DNA of 6,495 bases from Bacteroidota bacterium (GTDB lineage: Bacteria; Bacteroidota; Bacteroidia; Chitinophagales; Chitinophagaceae), in contig JAEWIW010000049.1 of the NCBI GenBank assembly GCA_023386855.1, positions 1 through 6,495 on the forward strand, given 5' to 3'. The position numbers were made by a program, and so were the translations under genes. Below are positions 1-6,085 of the stretch, in pieces. The notes under the pieces were generated by a model that was not told the DNA's origin, did not search any database, and saw nothing but the letters and a program-made list of their open reading frames with translations. The number at the start of each line of letters is the position of its first letter. Within the stretch, counting starts at the first letter, position 1.

Positions 1-2841
1 TACCAGGGTGGTATCAATGGCGATAATCATCCCATGGCATGGTACCACAATTTTGATGGCGGCCGTGCATTCTATACTGAACTGGGGCATACCGAAGAAT
101 CCTTCTCAGAACCCAATTATCTCAAGCATCTTCTCGGTGGTATTCAATATGCCATTGGCGATAACAACAAGCTGGATTATGACAAGGCTCATAGCCAGAT
201 GCCTCCCGATGAAGACCGCTTTACAAAAACTACTATAACCGAAGGACAGTTCTTCGAACCCACCGAGATCACTGTACTGCCAAACCTGGATATACTTATA
301 TCACAACGTCGTGGTGAACTGATGATGTACAAACATGCCGACAGCAGCGTGAAGCAGGTTGGTTTCCTAGATGTTTACTGGAAGACCAGTACTCCGGGAG
401 TCAATGCTGAAGAGGGTTTCCTCGGGTTGCAGGCCGATCCTGAATTTGCAAAGAACAATTACATATATATTTTCTACAGTCCTATCGACAGCTCGGTGAA
501 CAGGTTGTCGAGATTTGTTTTTAAAAACGATACGCTTGACCGTTCTTCCGAAAAGATCATTCTTCAAATTTATTCACAAAGAGAGATCTGTTGTCATACC
601 GGTGGTTCAATTGCTTTTGGTCCTGATAGAACATTGTATTTATCTACGGGTGACAACTCCACTCCATTTGATGAACCTGGACAGAAATATGTCAACCATG
701 GTTATGCGCCGCTCGACCAGCGTCCCGGTCATGAACAATACGATGCAAGAAGATCTTCCGGTAATAGCAATGACCTTCGTGGAAAGATCCTTCGCATCAA
801 GATCAATCTTGATGGCACTTACAGCATACCAGAAGGAAACCTGTTTCCAAAAGATGAACCAAAAGCAAGGCCCGAGATCTATGTAATGGGTAACCGTAAT
901 CCTTACCGAATTTCAGTGGATAAAAAAACCGGTACACTTTACTGGGGAGAGGTTGGACCTGATGCTGGATCGGATAGCCTGGACACTCGTGGTCCACGTG
1001 GTTATGATGAAGTAAACCGTGCGCCGAAAGCGGGTTATTTTGGATGGCCATTATTTGTTGGCGATAATTATCCTTACCATGAATACGATTATAATACAGG
1101 ACAAACTGGTCCTGCATTTGATCCTGCCAGGCCAGTAAATACATCAAGGAATAATACAGGTTTACAGGAGCTCCCTCCTGCCCAGCCGGCGTTCATCTGG
1201 TATCCATACGCGGCATCACCTGATTTCCCTCAAGTGGGAACAGGTGGAAGAAATGCGATGGCAGGCCCGGTGTATTATACCGATCTCTATCCTGAAGCCA
1301 CCAGGCTGCCTGATTATTTCAATGGAAAACTTTTCATTTATGATTGGGTAAGAGGATGGATCAAACTGGTGCATATGAATGAAGATGGAAGCTTCAGCAA
1401 GATGGAACCTTTCATGCCTACCATGAAGCTTGCCGCACCAATTGATATGGAAGTAGGGCCAGATGGAAAGATCTATATTCTTCAATATGGAAGCGGATGG
1501 TTTAGCAAGAACCCTGATGCAGGTATTGCAAGGATCGATTACAATTCAGGCAACAGGCCTCCAACTGTTGGGGCGTTGCAGGTGGATAAAACATCCGGTT
1601 CATTGCCTATGCAGGTGAAGGTTGAAGTCAGTGCAAAAGATCCTGAAAAGAAACCGCTGACCTATAAATGGCATCTTGGGAATATTGTAAAAGAAACCAG
1701 TGAGCCATCGTTGACCTATACACTTGATAAAGCGGGTGATTACCCTGTTTATGTAGAAATCGTGGATGAAGAAAAAGCAACGGTAAAAAGCAATACCATC
1801 CAGGTTTATGCAGGTAATGAAGCGCCGGCAGTGAAGATCAATATCACCGGAAACAAGACCTTTTATTTTGAAGGAAAACCGGTGAACTATGAAGTAAGCA
1901 CTATGGATAAGGAAGACGGGCAGGCTTTTGTTGCAGAGAATCTTTTTGTTTCTGTTGATTACCAGGAAGGCTTCGACAGGGCTGCGACCCAGGGCCACCA
2001 GCAATTAAGTGAAGCCATGAATGGCAAGAACCTGATGGAATCGCTCGATTGTAAGGCATGTCACAAAGTAGCCGAGAAATCTATCGGGCCTGCATATACT
2101 GAAGTAGCAAAGAAATATAAGAATGATCCTAACGCGGTAAGTTACCTGGTGAATAAGATCATTAAAGGAGGCGGAGGAGTATGGGGAGAAACAGCTATGT
2201 CGGCCCACCCTGATCTTCCCGTTTCTGATGCGAGGCAAATCGTAACCTGGATCAGGACCTTATCGGATGAAGAAGGAAAGAGTAAATCCCTTCCTGCCGC
2301 AGGCAGCATCACTCCTACTGCTGCTAAAGGCGCGAAACCCGGATCAGCATTGGTGCTTTCCGCAACTTATACTGATAAGGGCGGATCAGGTATCAAACCG
2401 CAAACCGGTTATGCTACAGCGAGCCTTATGAACAGCAATATGGACTTCAGGGGAATAAAAAATACACAGGGTTTTAATGCTATGGAGATGAATGGAAAAA
2501 CCATGATGATCGCACCTAAGGACCAGGGTTATTTCAGCATTGATTCCATTGATCTCACCGGTATTCAATCAGCAGCATTCAGTGTGGGATGGCAAACACC
2601 ACCTGTATCAGGATATACTGTTGAGATCAGGCTGGATAAGGCTGATGGCGAAAAGCTCGGGCAGTTCATCATACCAGGAAATCCATCGGCTAAACAAACG
2701 GAAAAGCCATCCTTCACACAGGTGAGAGTGAACATTACACCTGTTACTGATGGCCGCTTCCATAATCTTTACGTGATCAGTAAACCAAATGATCCGAAAG
2801 AAGCAAACGTGATCGCGATAACCGGGGTGGAATTTAAATAA
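1..2841 (+). CDS. Secreted fused oxidoreductase: ThuA-like end, PQQ sugar dehydrogenase propeller, PKD, cytochrome c, C-terminal sandwich (5' partial)
   Basis: The frame is open from base 1, so the start lies upstream; 946 residues are visible, ending in TAA. Residues 1-55 (HPMAWYHNFDGGRAFYTELGHT) match the end of a ThuA-like domain. Residues about 75-520 look like a glucose/sorbosone dehydrogenase six-bladed propeller: CCHTGGS with the likely catalytic His at 199, GNRNPYR at 297-303, WGEVGPDAG at 315-323, and a closing PDGKIYILQYGSGW. A PKD-type domain follows (about 518-606), then a short Ig-like stretch. Residues about 675-770 form a class I cytochrome c: CKACH at 684-688, with Met733 in an AMSAHPDLP loop as probable sixth haem ligand. 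Residues about 800-946 resemble a carbohydrate-binding-type beta sandwich (weak call). Inferred role: periplasmic or surface sugar or aldose oxidation by PQQ, with electrons passed to the fused haem. The substrate cannot be read from the sequence, and the role of the ThuA part is unclear. No frameshift is seen. A strong terminator follows. Confidence 0.9.
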   Translation, partial: YQGGINGDNHPMAWYHNFDGGRAFYTELGHTEESFSEPNYLKHLLGGIQYAIGDNNKLDYDKAHSQMPPDEDRFTKTTITEGQFFEPTEITVLPNLDILISQRRGELMMYKHADSSVKQVGFLDVYWKTSTPGVNAEEGFLGLQADPEFAKNNYIYIFYSPIDSSVNRLSRFVFKNDTLDRSSEKIILQIYSQREICCHTGGSIAFGPDRTLYLSTGDNSTPFDEPGQKYVNHGYAPLDQRPGHEQYDARRSSGNSNDLRGKILRIKINLDGTYSIPEGNLFPKDEPKARPEIYVMGNRNPYRISVDKKTGTLYWGEVGPDAGSDSLDTRGPRGYDEVNRAPKAGYFGWPLFVGDNYPYHEYDYNTGQTGPAFDPARPVNTSRNNTGLQELPPAQPAFIWYPYAASPDFPQVGTGGRNAMAGPVYYTDLYPEATRLPDYFNGKLFIYDWVRGWIKLVHMNEDGSFSKMEPFMPTMKLAAPIDMEVGPDGKIYILQYGSGWFSKNPDAGIARIDYNSGNRPPTVGALQVDKTSGSLPMQVKVEVSAKDPEKKPLTYKWHLGNIVKETSEPSLTYTLDKAGDYPVYVEIVDEEKATVKSNTIQVYAGNEAPAVKINITGNKTFYFEGKPVNYEVSTMDKEDGQAFVAENLFVSVDYQEGFDRAATQGHQQLSEAMNGKNLMESLDCKACHKVAEKSIGPAYTEVAKKYKNDPNAVSYLVNKIIKGGGGVWGETAMSAHPDLPVSDARQIVTWIRTLSDEEGKSKSLPAAGSITPTAAKGAKPGSALVLSATYTDKGGSGIKPQTGYATASLMNSNMDFRGIKNTQGFNAMEMNGKTMMIAPKDQGYFSIDSIDLTGIQSAAFSVGWQTPPVSGYTVEIRLDKADGEKLGQFIIPGNPSAKQTEKPSFTQVRVNITPVTDGRFHNLYVISKPNDPKEANVIAITGVEFK

Positions 2842-2930
2842 ACCTAAAGATTACGCGGGATGATCCGGATGCGGAGACCTGTACAAGCATGTATATGCGC
2901 TTTTAAGAAATATAGAGTTCGTTAATAAAT

Positions 2931-2971
2931 AAAGCCCGTCGCATTGGAATGAACCATGTGACGGGCTTTTT
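2931..2971. terminator. Rho-independent terminator between convergent genes
   Basis: The left arm AAAGCCCGTCGCA (2931-2943) pairs with TGTGACGGGCTTT (2957-2969), 13 pairs with one G-U. After a one-base bulge, TGG (2945-2947) pairs with CCA (2954-2956) around loop AATGAA. The + strand runs into TTTTT (2967-2971). On the - strand the same stem is followed by CTTTATTTATT, so it may also stop transcription of the TMEM220-family gene that ends at 3015. It lies 90 bases after the oxidoreductase stop. Confidence 0.9.
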
Positions 2972-3014
2972 AATGCAGAAGATTTTATAGAAAACTAAAC
3001 ATGTTCACTCACTA

Positions 3015-3398
3015 CTACAGCGCACGATTAAGCGTTTTTCTATAGTAGATATAATTGATCAGTATGCTCACCAGGATTATGAGCAGTCCAAAGAATTCCC
3101 TTGTTTGTTCAATCCATGGCCTGGTGGCTTTCATGGATTGTGCGATGTTTTCAGCATGGTGCTCAGAAGCCCAGCTTACCACTCCATCTGGGACAACAAA
3201 AAGATATACTGCATAAATCAACAGTAGAATGGTGACCACCAGGTATGCTGTTGGGTAAAATTTTTTGTGGGCCGCCTGCCAGCAAAACCAGGCGGGGACA
3301 AGGTAAATCGGCATCCATAAATAAGGATCAGGATCATTGTATTGAAGTGCCGCTGATATGATAAACAGCACGCAGAATATGATGTTAAGGATCTTCAT
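3015..3398 (-). CDS. TMEM220-family small membrane protein
   Basis: A 127-residue protein, ATG at 3398-3396 and TAG at 3017-3015. Four hydrophobic segments are visible at about residues 3-20, 28-44, 50-70 and 103-121. The family signature sits right after the first helix: LQYNDPDPYLW (residues 18-28), the N-D-P-D-P motif of the TMEM220 family. A conserved-looking acidic/aromatic stretch, TREFFGLLI, opens the last helix. The protein probably lies in the inner membrane; the family has no established biochemical function, so none is assigned. No clear Shine-Dalgarno sequence precedes the ATG (the - strand reads TTACTTTCAGTTT), which is common in Bacteroidota. The gene is convergent with the large oxidoreductase and divergent from the OmpA-family gene, so it is probably monocistronic. 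Confidence 0.85.
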   Translation of the reverse strand: MKILNIIFCVLFIISAALQYNDPDPYLWMPIYLVPAWFCWQAAHKKFYPTAYLVVTILLLIYAVYLFVVPDGVVSWASEHHAENIAQSMKATRPWIEQTREFFGLLIILVSILINYIYYRKTLNRAL

Positions 3399-3722
3399 AA
3401 ACTGAAAGTAAGGAACAATTTAATTTAATGATAATTCGAGGAAGACTTTCATGTATGCTCATTGACAGGTTCGGATAGCTGTTGCCAGCATGCAGGTAAA
3501 GATGGCTGTTTCCAGTAGGCATGGTCGCATGGCTGTTGCCTTTGTGCAGGTTAGAATGACATTAAAATGCAGGCAAAATGCCAAGGGGTGGAAATTTTAC
3601 AAGGGATTCAACTTGTAATAGCGCCCATATTGAATTAAATTAACGGATACGATCCAGGTCCCACTCCCGTGAAATCCCCATTTTTTTTCTACACCATCAT
3701 CTATCATTATAAAACTTGCACT
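3399..3722. other. Divergent intergenic region (324 bp)
   Basis: This gap must hold the promoters for the TMEM220-family gene (-) and the OmpA-family gene (+). I looked for the Bacteroidota-type TAnnTTTG -7 element with an upstream TTG and found no convincing copy on either strand. AT-rich stretches lie at 3417-3435 and 3632-3645. The middle is occupied by a degenerate 27-bp tandem repeat. A short open frame of 42 codons (3490-3618, +) runs through it, but I do not call it a gene. Confidence 0.6.
3475..3555 (+). repeat. Three degenerate 27-bp tandem units
   Basis: Units start at 3475, 3502 and 3529, exactly 27 bases apart. Each opens with ATRGCTGTTKCC, and units 1 and 3 share TGCAGGT at the same offset. 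By eye, pairwise identity is 17/27 (units 1 and 2), 19/27 (1 and 3) and 18/27 (2 and 3). A weaker unit may precede them at 3448, sharing CAGGT in register. The unit length equals nine codons and the + strand stays open, but the sequence is too degenerate and short to call coding. Confidence 0.55.
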
Positions 3723-5060
3723 ATGAAAAGAGTTCTTTTTTTCCTTGTTGCAATACTGCTTGTCATTGGCGCAGAGGCACAGATCATCAAGCGGATTGCA
3801 GACCGTACCAAGAACAAACTGGAGAACAAGGCCAGTGAAAAGATCAATGAAGGAATAGATAAAGCAACGGATAAACCAAAGAAGAAATCGGGCGACGAGA
3901 AGGATTCAAAAAACAAAAATGGAAAGGAAGCAGAGGATGAAACATCGGACGCGGATAAGGATAGCGAACAGGACAGCGATAATACTAAAGCCACTGAAAA
4001 TAAACCCGCCTCATTAAGTTCCTATTCAAAATTTGATTTCATTCCAGGTGAAAAAGTGGTAGTATTTGCCAACTTCGAAAAAGATGCCATTGGCGATTTT
4101 CCCGTTAACTGGAATACCAATGCATCGGGTGAAGTGGTTACCCTGAACAATGTTGAAGGCAAATGGTTCAAGATTGACAAGGAAGGAACTTTTCACCCTG
4201 AAGCGTTCACAGAAATACCCGATAATTTCACGCTTGAATTTGATATCGGGGTGAATAATGAATATGAATATAACAGTTCGGATCTCGGGTTGACATTAGG
4301 ATATCTTGGACCGGATGATAAGTTTACCGATATGGGTATGTATCCTCATTTCAATACTTATGAAGGTATTAGGATGACCTTCCACCCTGCACATAATGAG
4401 AACGGTTATGGCTATGCGACGTTCTATAATGCTTTCAGGGGAAATCACCGTATTGATAATAAAGTAGATGTTGAAGACTGGAATCCCGTAAAGGGGCAGA
4501 ACTTTATCCATTTTGCATTGTGGAGGCAAAATGAACGCCTTCGTTTGTATGCAAACCAGCACAAGATTTTCGATCTTCCCAAGGCATTTGATAAGACAGC
4601 AAAATTCAATGCATTGCTATTTTCATCAACCGGTATGAATTCCAAAAAGGATTATATGGTGATCAATAATATTCGCCTTGCAGTAGGCAAGCCGGATACC
4701 AGGAACAAACTTATCACTGAAGGAAAGTTCGTAACAAGAGGAATTCTATTTGATGTAAACAGTGATCATATCAAGCCCGAATCTTTTGGCGTATTAAAAG
4801 ACATTGCCGGTGTGCTAAATGAAAACCCAACAGTAAAGATCACTATTGTTGGACATACCGATGCTGATGGAGATGATGCAGCAAACCTTGACCTTTCAAA
4901 GCGCCGTGCTGCTGCTGTGAAACAGGCATTAGAAAAGGAATTCAATGTATCCGGCGATCGTATTCAAACCGATGGCAAAGGAGAATCACAACCAGTGGAT
5001 AAGAACGATACTTCAGAAGGAAAAGCAAATAACCGAAGGGTGGAGTTTATAAAGAATTAG
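3723..5060 (+). CDS. OmpA-family peptidoglycan-binding envelope protein with charged linker and sandwich-like domain
   Basis: A 445-residue protein, ATG at 3723 and TAG at 5058-5060. A GTG at 3669 would add 18 residues, but the ATG places a textbook signal peptide at the N-terminus: MKR, a hydrophobic core at 4-16, and a probable cut after AEA (17-19). Residues 23-98 form a Lys/Glu/Asp-rich, probably disordered linker. Residues about 103-325 look like a beta-sandwich (LamG or DUF1080-like fold, inferred from alternating beta pattern and DNFTLEFDI, NNIRLAVG). Residues 339-445 are an OmpA C-terminal domain: FDVNSDHIKPES, GHTDADG (377-383), LDLSKRRAAAV (389-399) and NNRRVEF (436-442). Asp380 and Arg395 sit where the family contacts diaminopimelate, so non-covalent peptidoglycan binding in the periplasm is expected. 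No outer-membrane beta-barrel is seen. The ligand of the middle domain is unknown. No Shine-Dalgarno is evident. A hairpin terminator lies at 5325. Confidence 0.9.
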   Translation: MKRVLFFLVAILLVIGAEAQIIKRIADRTKNKLENKASEKINEGIDKATDKPKKKSGDEKDSKNKNGKEAEDETSDADKDSEQDSDNTKATENKPASLSSYSKFDFIPGEKVVVFANFEKDAIGDFPVNWNTNASGEVVTLNNVEGKWFKIDKEGTFHPEAFTEIPDNFTLEFDIGVNNEYEYNSSDLGLTLGYLGPDDKFTDMGMYPHFNTYEGIRMTFHPAHNENGYGYATFYNAFRGNHRIDNKVDVEDWNPVKGQNFIHFALWRQNERLRLYANQHKIFDLPKAFDKTAKFNALLFSSTGMNSKKDYMVINNIRLAVGKPDTRNKLITEGKFVTRGILFDVNSDHIKPESFGVLKDIAGVLNENPTVKITIVGHTDADGDDAANLDLSKRRAAAVKQALEKEFNVSGDRIQTDGKGESQPVDKNDTSEGKANNRRVEFIKN

Positions 5061-5072
5061 AAAACGGAAGTT

Positions 5073-5107
5073 GAAATACGAAATACAAAATACAAAATAC
5101 GAAATAC
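5073..5107 (+). repeat. Perfect-length heptamer array (RAAATAC) x5
   Basis: Five adjacent 7-base units, GAAATAC, GAAATAC, AAAATAC, AAAATAC and GAAATAC, vary only at the first base (A or G). The array begins 12 bases after the OmpA-family stop codon. It is non-coding; the open frame that crosses it only reads the repeat out of phase. Confidence 0.9.
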
Positions 5108-5109
5108 AG

Positions 5110-5151
5110 GACCGGGGACCGTTGACCGGGGACCGGCAAGAATGGACCGGG
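5110..5151 (+). repeat. Heptamer array, unit GACCGGG
   Basis: Four adjacent units, GACCGGG, GACCGTT, GACCGGG and GACCGGC (5110-5137), are followed by one unrelated heptamer (AAGAATG) and another GACCGGG in register (5145-5151). The array follows the RAAATAC array after two bases. Period is again 7. Confidence 0.85.
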
Positions 5152-5246
5152 TGCTTGAACGGCCGTGCCAAGGGCCGCAGGTCCGTGGTACGGCCCAGGA
5201 CAAGTTTGAAAAGGACCCGGGACCAGGAAAATTGTGAGAAGGGATC

Positions 5247-5281
5247 AGTGACTAGTGATTAGTTGAAACCGGGGACCGGGG
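5247..5281 (+). repeat. Heptamer array, AGTGAYT units running into ACCGGGG units
   Basis: Consecutive 7-base units are AGTGACT, AGTGATT, AGTTGAA, ACCGGGG and ACCGGGG. The first two are the inverse complement of the CACTAGT-type array at 5395-5429. The last two repeat the GACCGGG unit seen at 5110-5151, so two repeat types are joined without a break in the 7-base period. Confidence 0.8.
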
Positions 5282-5324
5282 TATGGGATATGATTAAATT
5301 ATAATGAAAAGGTTATAGATACTG

Positions 5325-5364
5325 AAAGGGCGTGGAGAAGCTTAACTTCTTACCACGCCCTTTT
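5325..5364 (+). terminator. Rho-independent terminator
   Basis: AAAGGGCGTGG (5325-5335) plus AGAAG (5336-5340) pairs with CTTCT (5346-5350) and, after a two-base bulge, CCACGCCCTTT (5353-5363): 16 pairs around loop CTTAA. TTTT (5361-5364) follows on the + strand, suiting the OmpA-family gene. On the - strand the T-run after the stem is only CTTTC, so it is weaker for infC, which ends at 5432. Confidence 0.88.
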
Positions 5365-5394
5365 ATATTAAAGGACTGATGTACTCAATCACAT

Positions 5395-5429
5395 CACTAG
5401 TCACTAGTCACTAATAACTAATCACTGGT
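5395..5429 (-). repeat. Heptamer array, CACTAGT type x5
   Basis: Five adjacent 7-base units on the + strand are CACTAGT, CACTAGT, CACTAAT, AACTAAT and CACTGGT. The array ends two bases before the infC stop codon (5432-5434). It is inverted relative to the AGTGAYT units at 5247-5260: TCACTAGTCACT (5401-5412) and ACTAATCACT (5417-5426) are exact inverse complements of 5247-5258 and 5254-5263. Confidence 0.88.
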
Positions 5430-5431
5430 TT

Positions 5432-6010
5432 TTAAACCGCTTTCTTCTTAGCCTTCGGCGCAATGATCATCAGCATCCGCTTACCTTCCATTTTGGGTAA
5501 AGCTTCGGGCTGGCCAGTTTCAGCAAGGCGTTCGGCGAATTTCAGCAATAGCAGCTCACCTCTTTCCTTGAACATGATCGCTCTTCCCTTGATCTGCACA
5601 TAGGCTTTCACCTTATTACCTTCCTTCAAAAAGCTTTCGGCATGCTTTGCCTTGAAATCGAAGTCATGATCATCGGTACCAGGAGTAAAACGGATCTCTT
5701 TTACTTCCGCTGATTTACTCTTGGCTTTCATTTCCTTTTCCTTCTTCTTCTTCTCGTAAAGGAATTTGTTGTAATCAATGATCTTACAAACAGGAGGATC
5801 AGCATTTGGAGAGATCTCCACAAGATCGAGCTGCTGGTCTTGTGCCATGCGTTGCGCTTCCTGCGTAGAATAAACTCCTGGTTCAACATTATCGCCTACC
5901 AGTCGCACCTGTGGAACCCTGATCATATGATTCGTGCGGTGTTCCTGCTGCTGTTCCTTCTTAAACCGGGGATTGAAATTACCCCGGGGTTGTCTGGGTG
6001 GAAATGCCAT
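5432..6010 (-). CDS. infC: Translation initiation factor IF-3
   Basis: A 192-residue protein, ATG at 6010-6008 and TAA at 5434-5432. IF-3 binds the 30S subunit, favours correct start-codon and initiator tRNA pairing, and keeps 50S off until initiation. The N-domain is clear: RVPQVRLVGDNVEPG (31-45), then DLVEISPNADPPVCKIIDY (62-80) and NKFLYE. A Lys-rich linker (87-104) leads to the C-domain: VKEIRFTPGTDDHD (103-116), FLKEGNKVKAYVQIKGR (127-143) and KMEGKRMLMIIAPK (173-186). The Pro/Arg/Gln-rich extension of about 22 residues before HRTNHMIR is compatible with Bacteroidota IF-3. The start at Met1 is preferred over Met29, which would delete conserved N-domain sequence. The start codon is ATG, not the AUU used for autoregulation in E. 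coli. The gene lies 75 bases downstream of thrS in the same direction. Confidence 0.97.
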   Translation of the reverse strand: MAFPPRQPRGNFNPRFKKEQQQEHRTNHMIRVPQVRLVGDNVEPGVYSTQEAQRMAQDQQLDLVEISPNADPPVCKIIDYNKFLYEKKKKEKEMKAKSKSAEVKEIRFTPGTDDHDFDFKAKHAESFLKEGNKVKAYVQIKGRAIMFKERGELLLLKFAERLAETGQPEALPKMEGKRMLMIIAPKAKKKAV

Positions 6011-6020
6011 AAATTTTTGT

Positions 6021-6041
6021 GCTCCCCGCCCCCAGGGGAAC
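6021..6041 (-). promoter_or_regulatory. Hairpin over the infC ribosome-binding region
   Basis: On the - strand GTTCCCC (6041-6035) pairs with GGGGAGC (6027-6021), seven pairs with one G-U, around a G-rich 7-base loop TGGGGGC. The 3' arm is the only purine-rich, Shine-Dalgarno-like stretch before infC and ends 10 bases before its ATG. No T-run follows, so it is not a terminator. A role in translational control is inferred, not shown. Confidence 0.45.
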
Positions 6042-6066
6042 TGTTTTCTTTTTTTGATTTTTAAAT

Positions 6067-6084
6067 GTTCCAGGGGTATGGAAC
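6067..6084 (-). other. Small hairpin directly after the thrS stop
   Basis: On the - strand GTTCCA (6084-6079) pairs with TGGAAC (6072-6067) around loop TACCCC, starting one base after the thrS stop codon. The following sequence ATTTAAAAATC has no proper T-run, so full termination between thrS and infC is unlikely. It could protect or attenuate the transcript. Confidence 0.4.
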
Positions 6085-6085
6085 G

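Larger units (their letters stand above)
5061..5431. other. Repeat-rich intergenic region between convergent genes (371 bp)
   Basis: No gene is supported here. The region holds heptamer tandem arrays (entered separately), a strong terminator at 5325-5364, and a GC-rich middle with a 6-bp inverted repeat GGGCCG (5172-5177) / CGGCCC (5191-5196). Extra GACC-type heptamers occur at 5214-5227 (GACCCGG, GACCAGG). The rpmI and rplT genes that often follow infC are absent from both strands. Confidence 0.8.

Noticed and set aside
3475..3555. CRISPR-like array in the divergent gap
   Set aside because: The units abut, are degenerate, and have no unique spacers.
3669..3722. Upstream GTG start for the OmpA-family gene
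   Set aside because: It would put 18 residues before a complete signal peptide that begins exactly at the ATG at 3723.
3707..3994. Minus-strand open frame of 95 codons rich in Ser and Leu
   Set aside because: It is the mirror of the Lys/Asp/Glu-rich linker of the OmpA-family protein, whose codons read as Ser/Leu/Phe on the other strand.
5071..5262. Open frame of 63 codons starting TTG after the OmpA-family gene
   Set aside because: It reads straight through the RAAATAC and GACCGGG heptamer arrays; its composition is a by-product of those repeats and it has no recognisable domain.
5395..5429. CRISPR-like array
   Set aside because: Units are 7 bases with no spacers between them, and there are no cas genes; this is a simple tandem repeat.
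6067..6084. Terminator between thrS and infC
   Set aside because: The stem is only six pairs and is not followed by a T-run on the - strand, so read-through into infC is expected.
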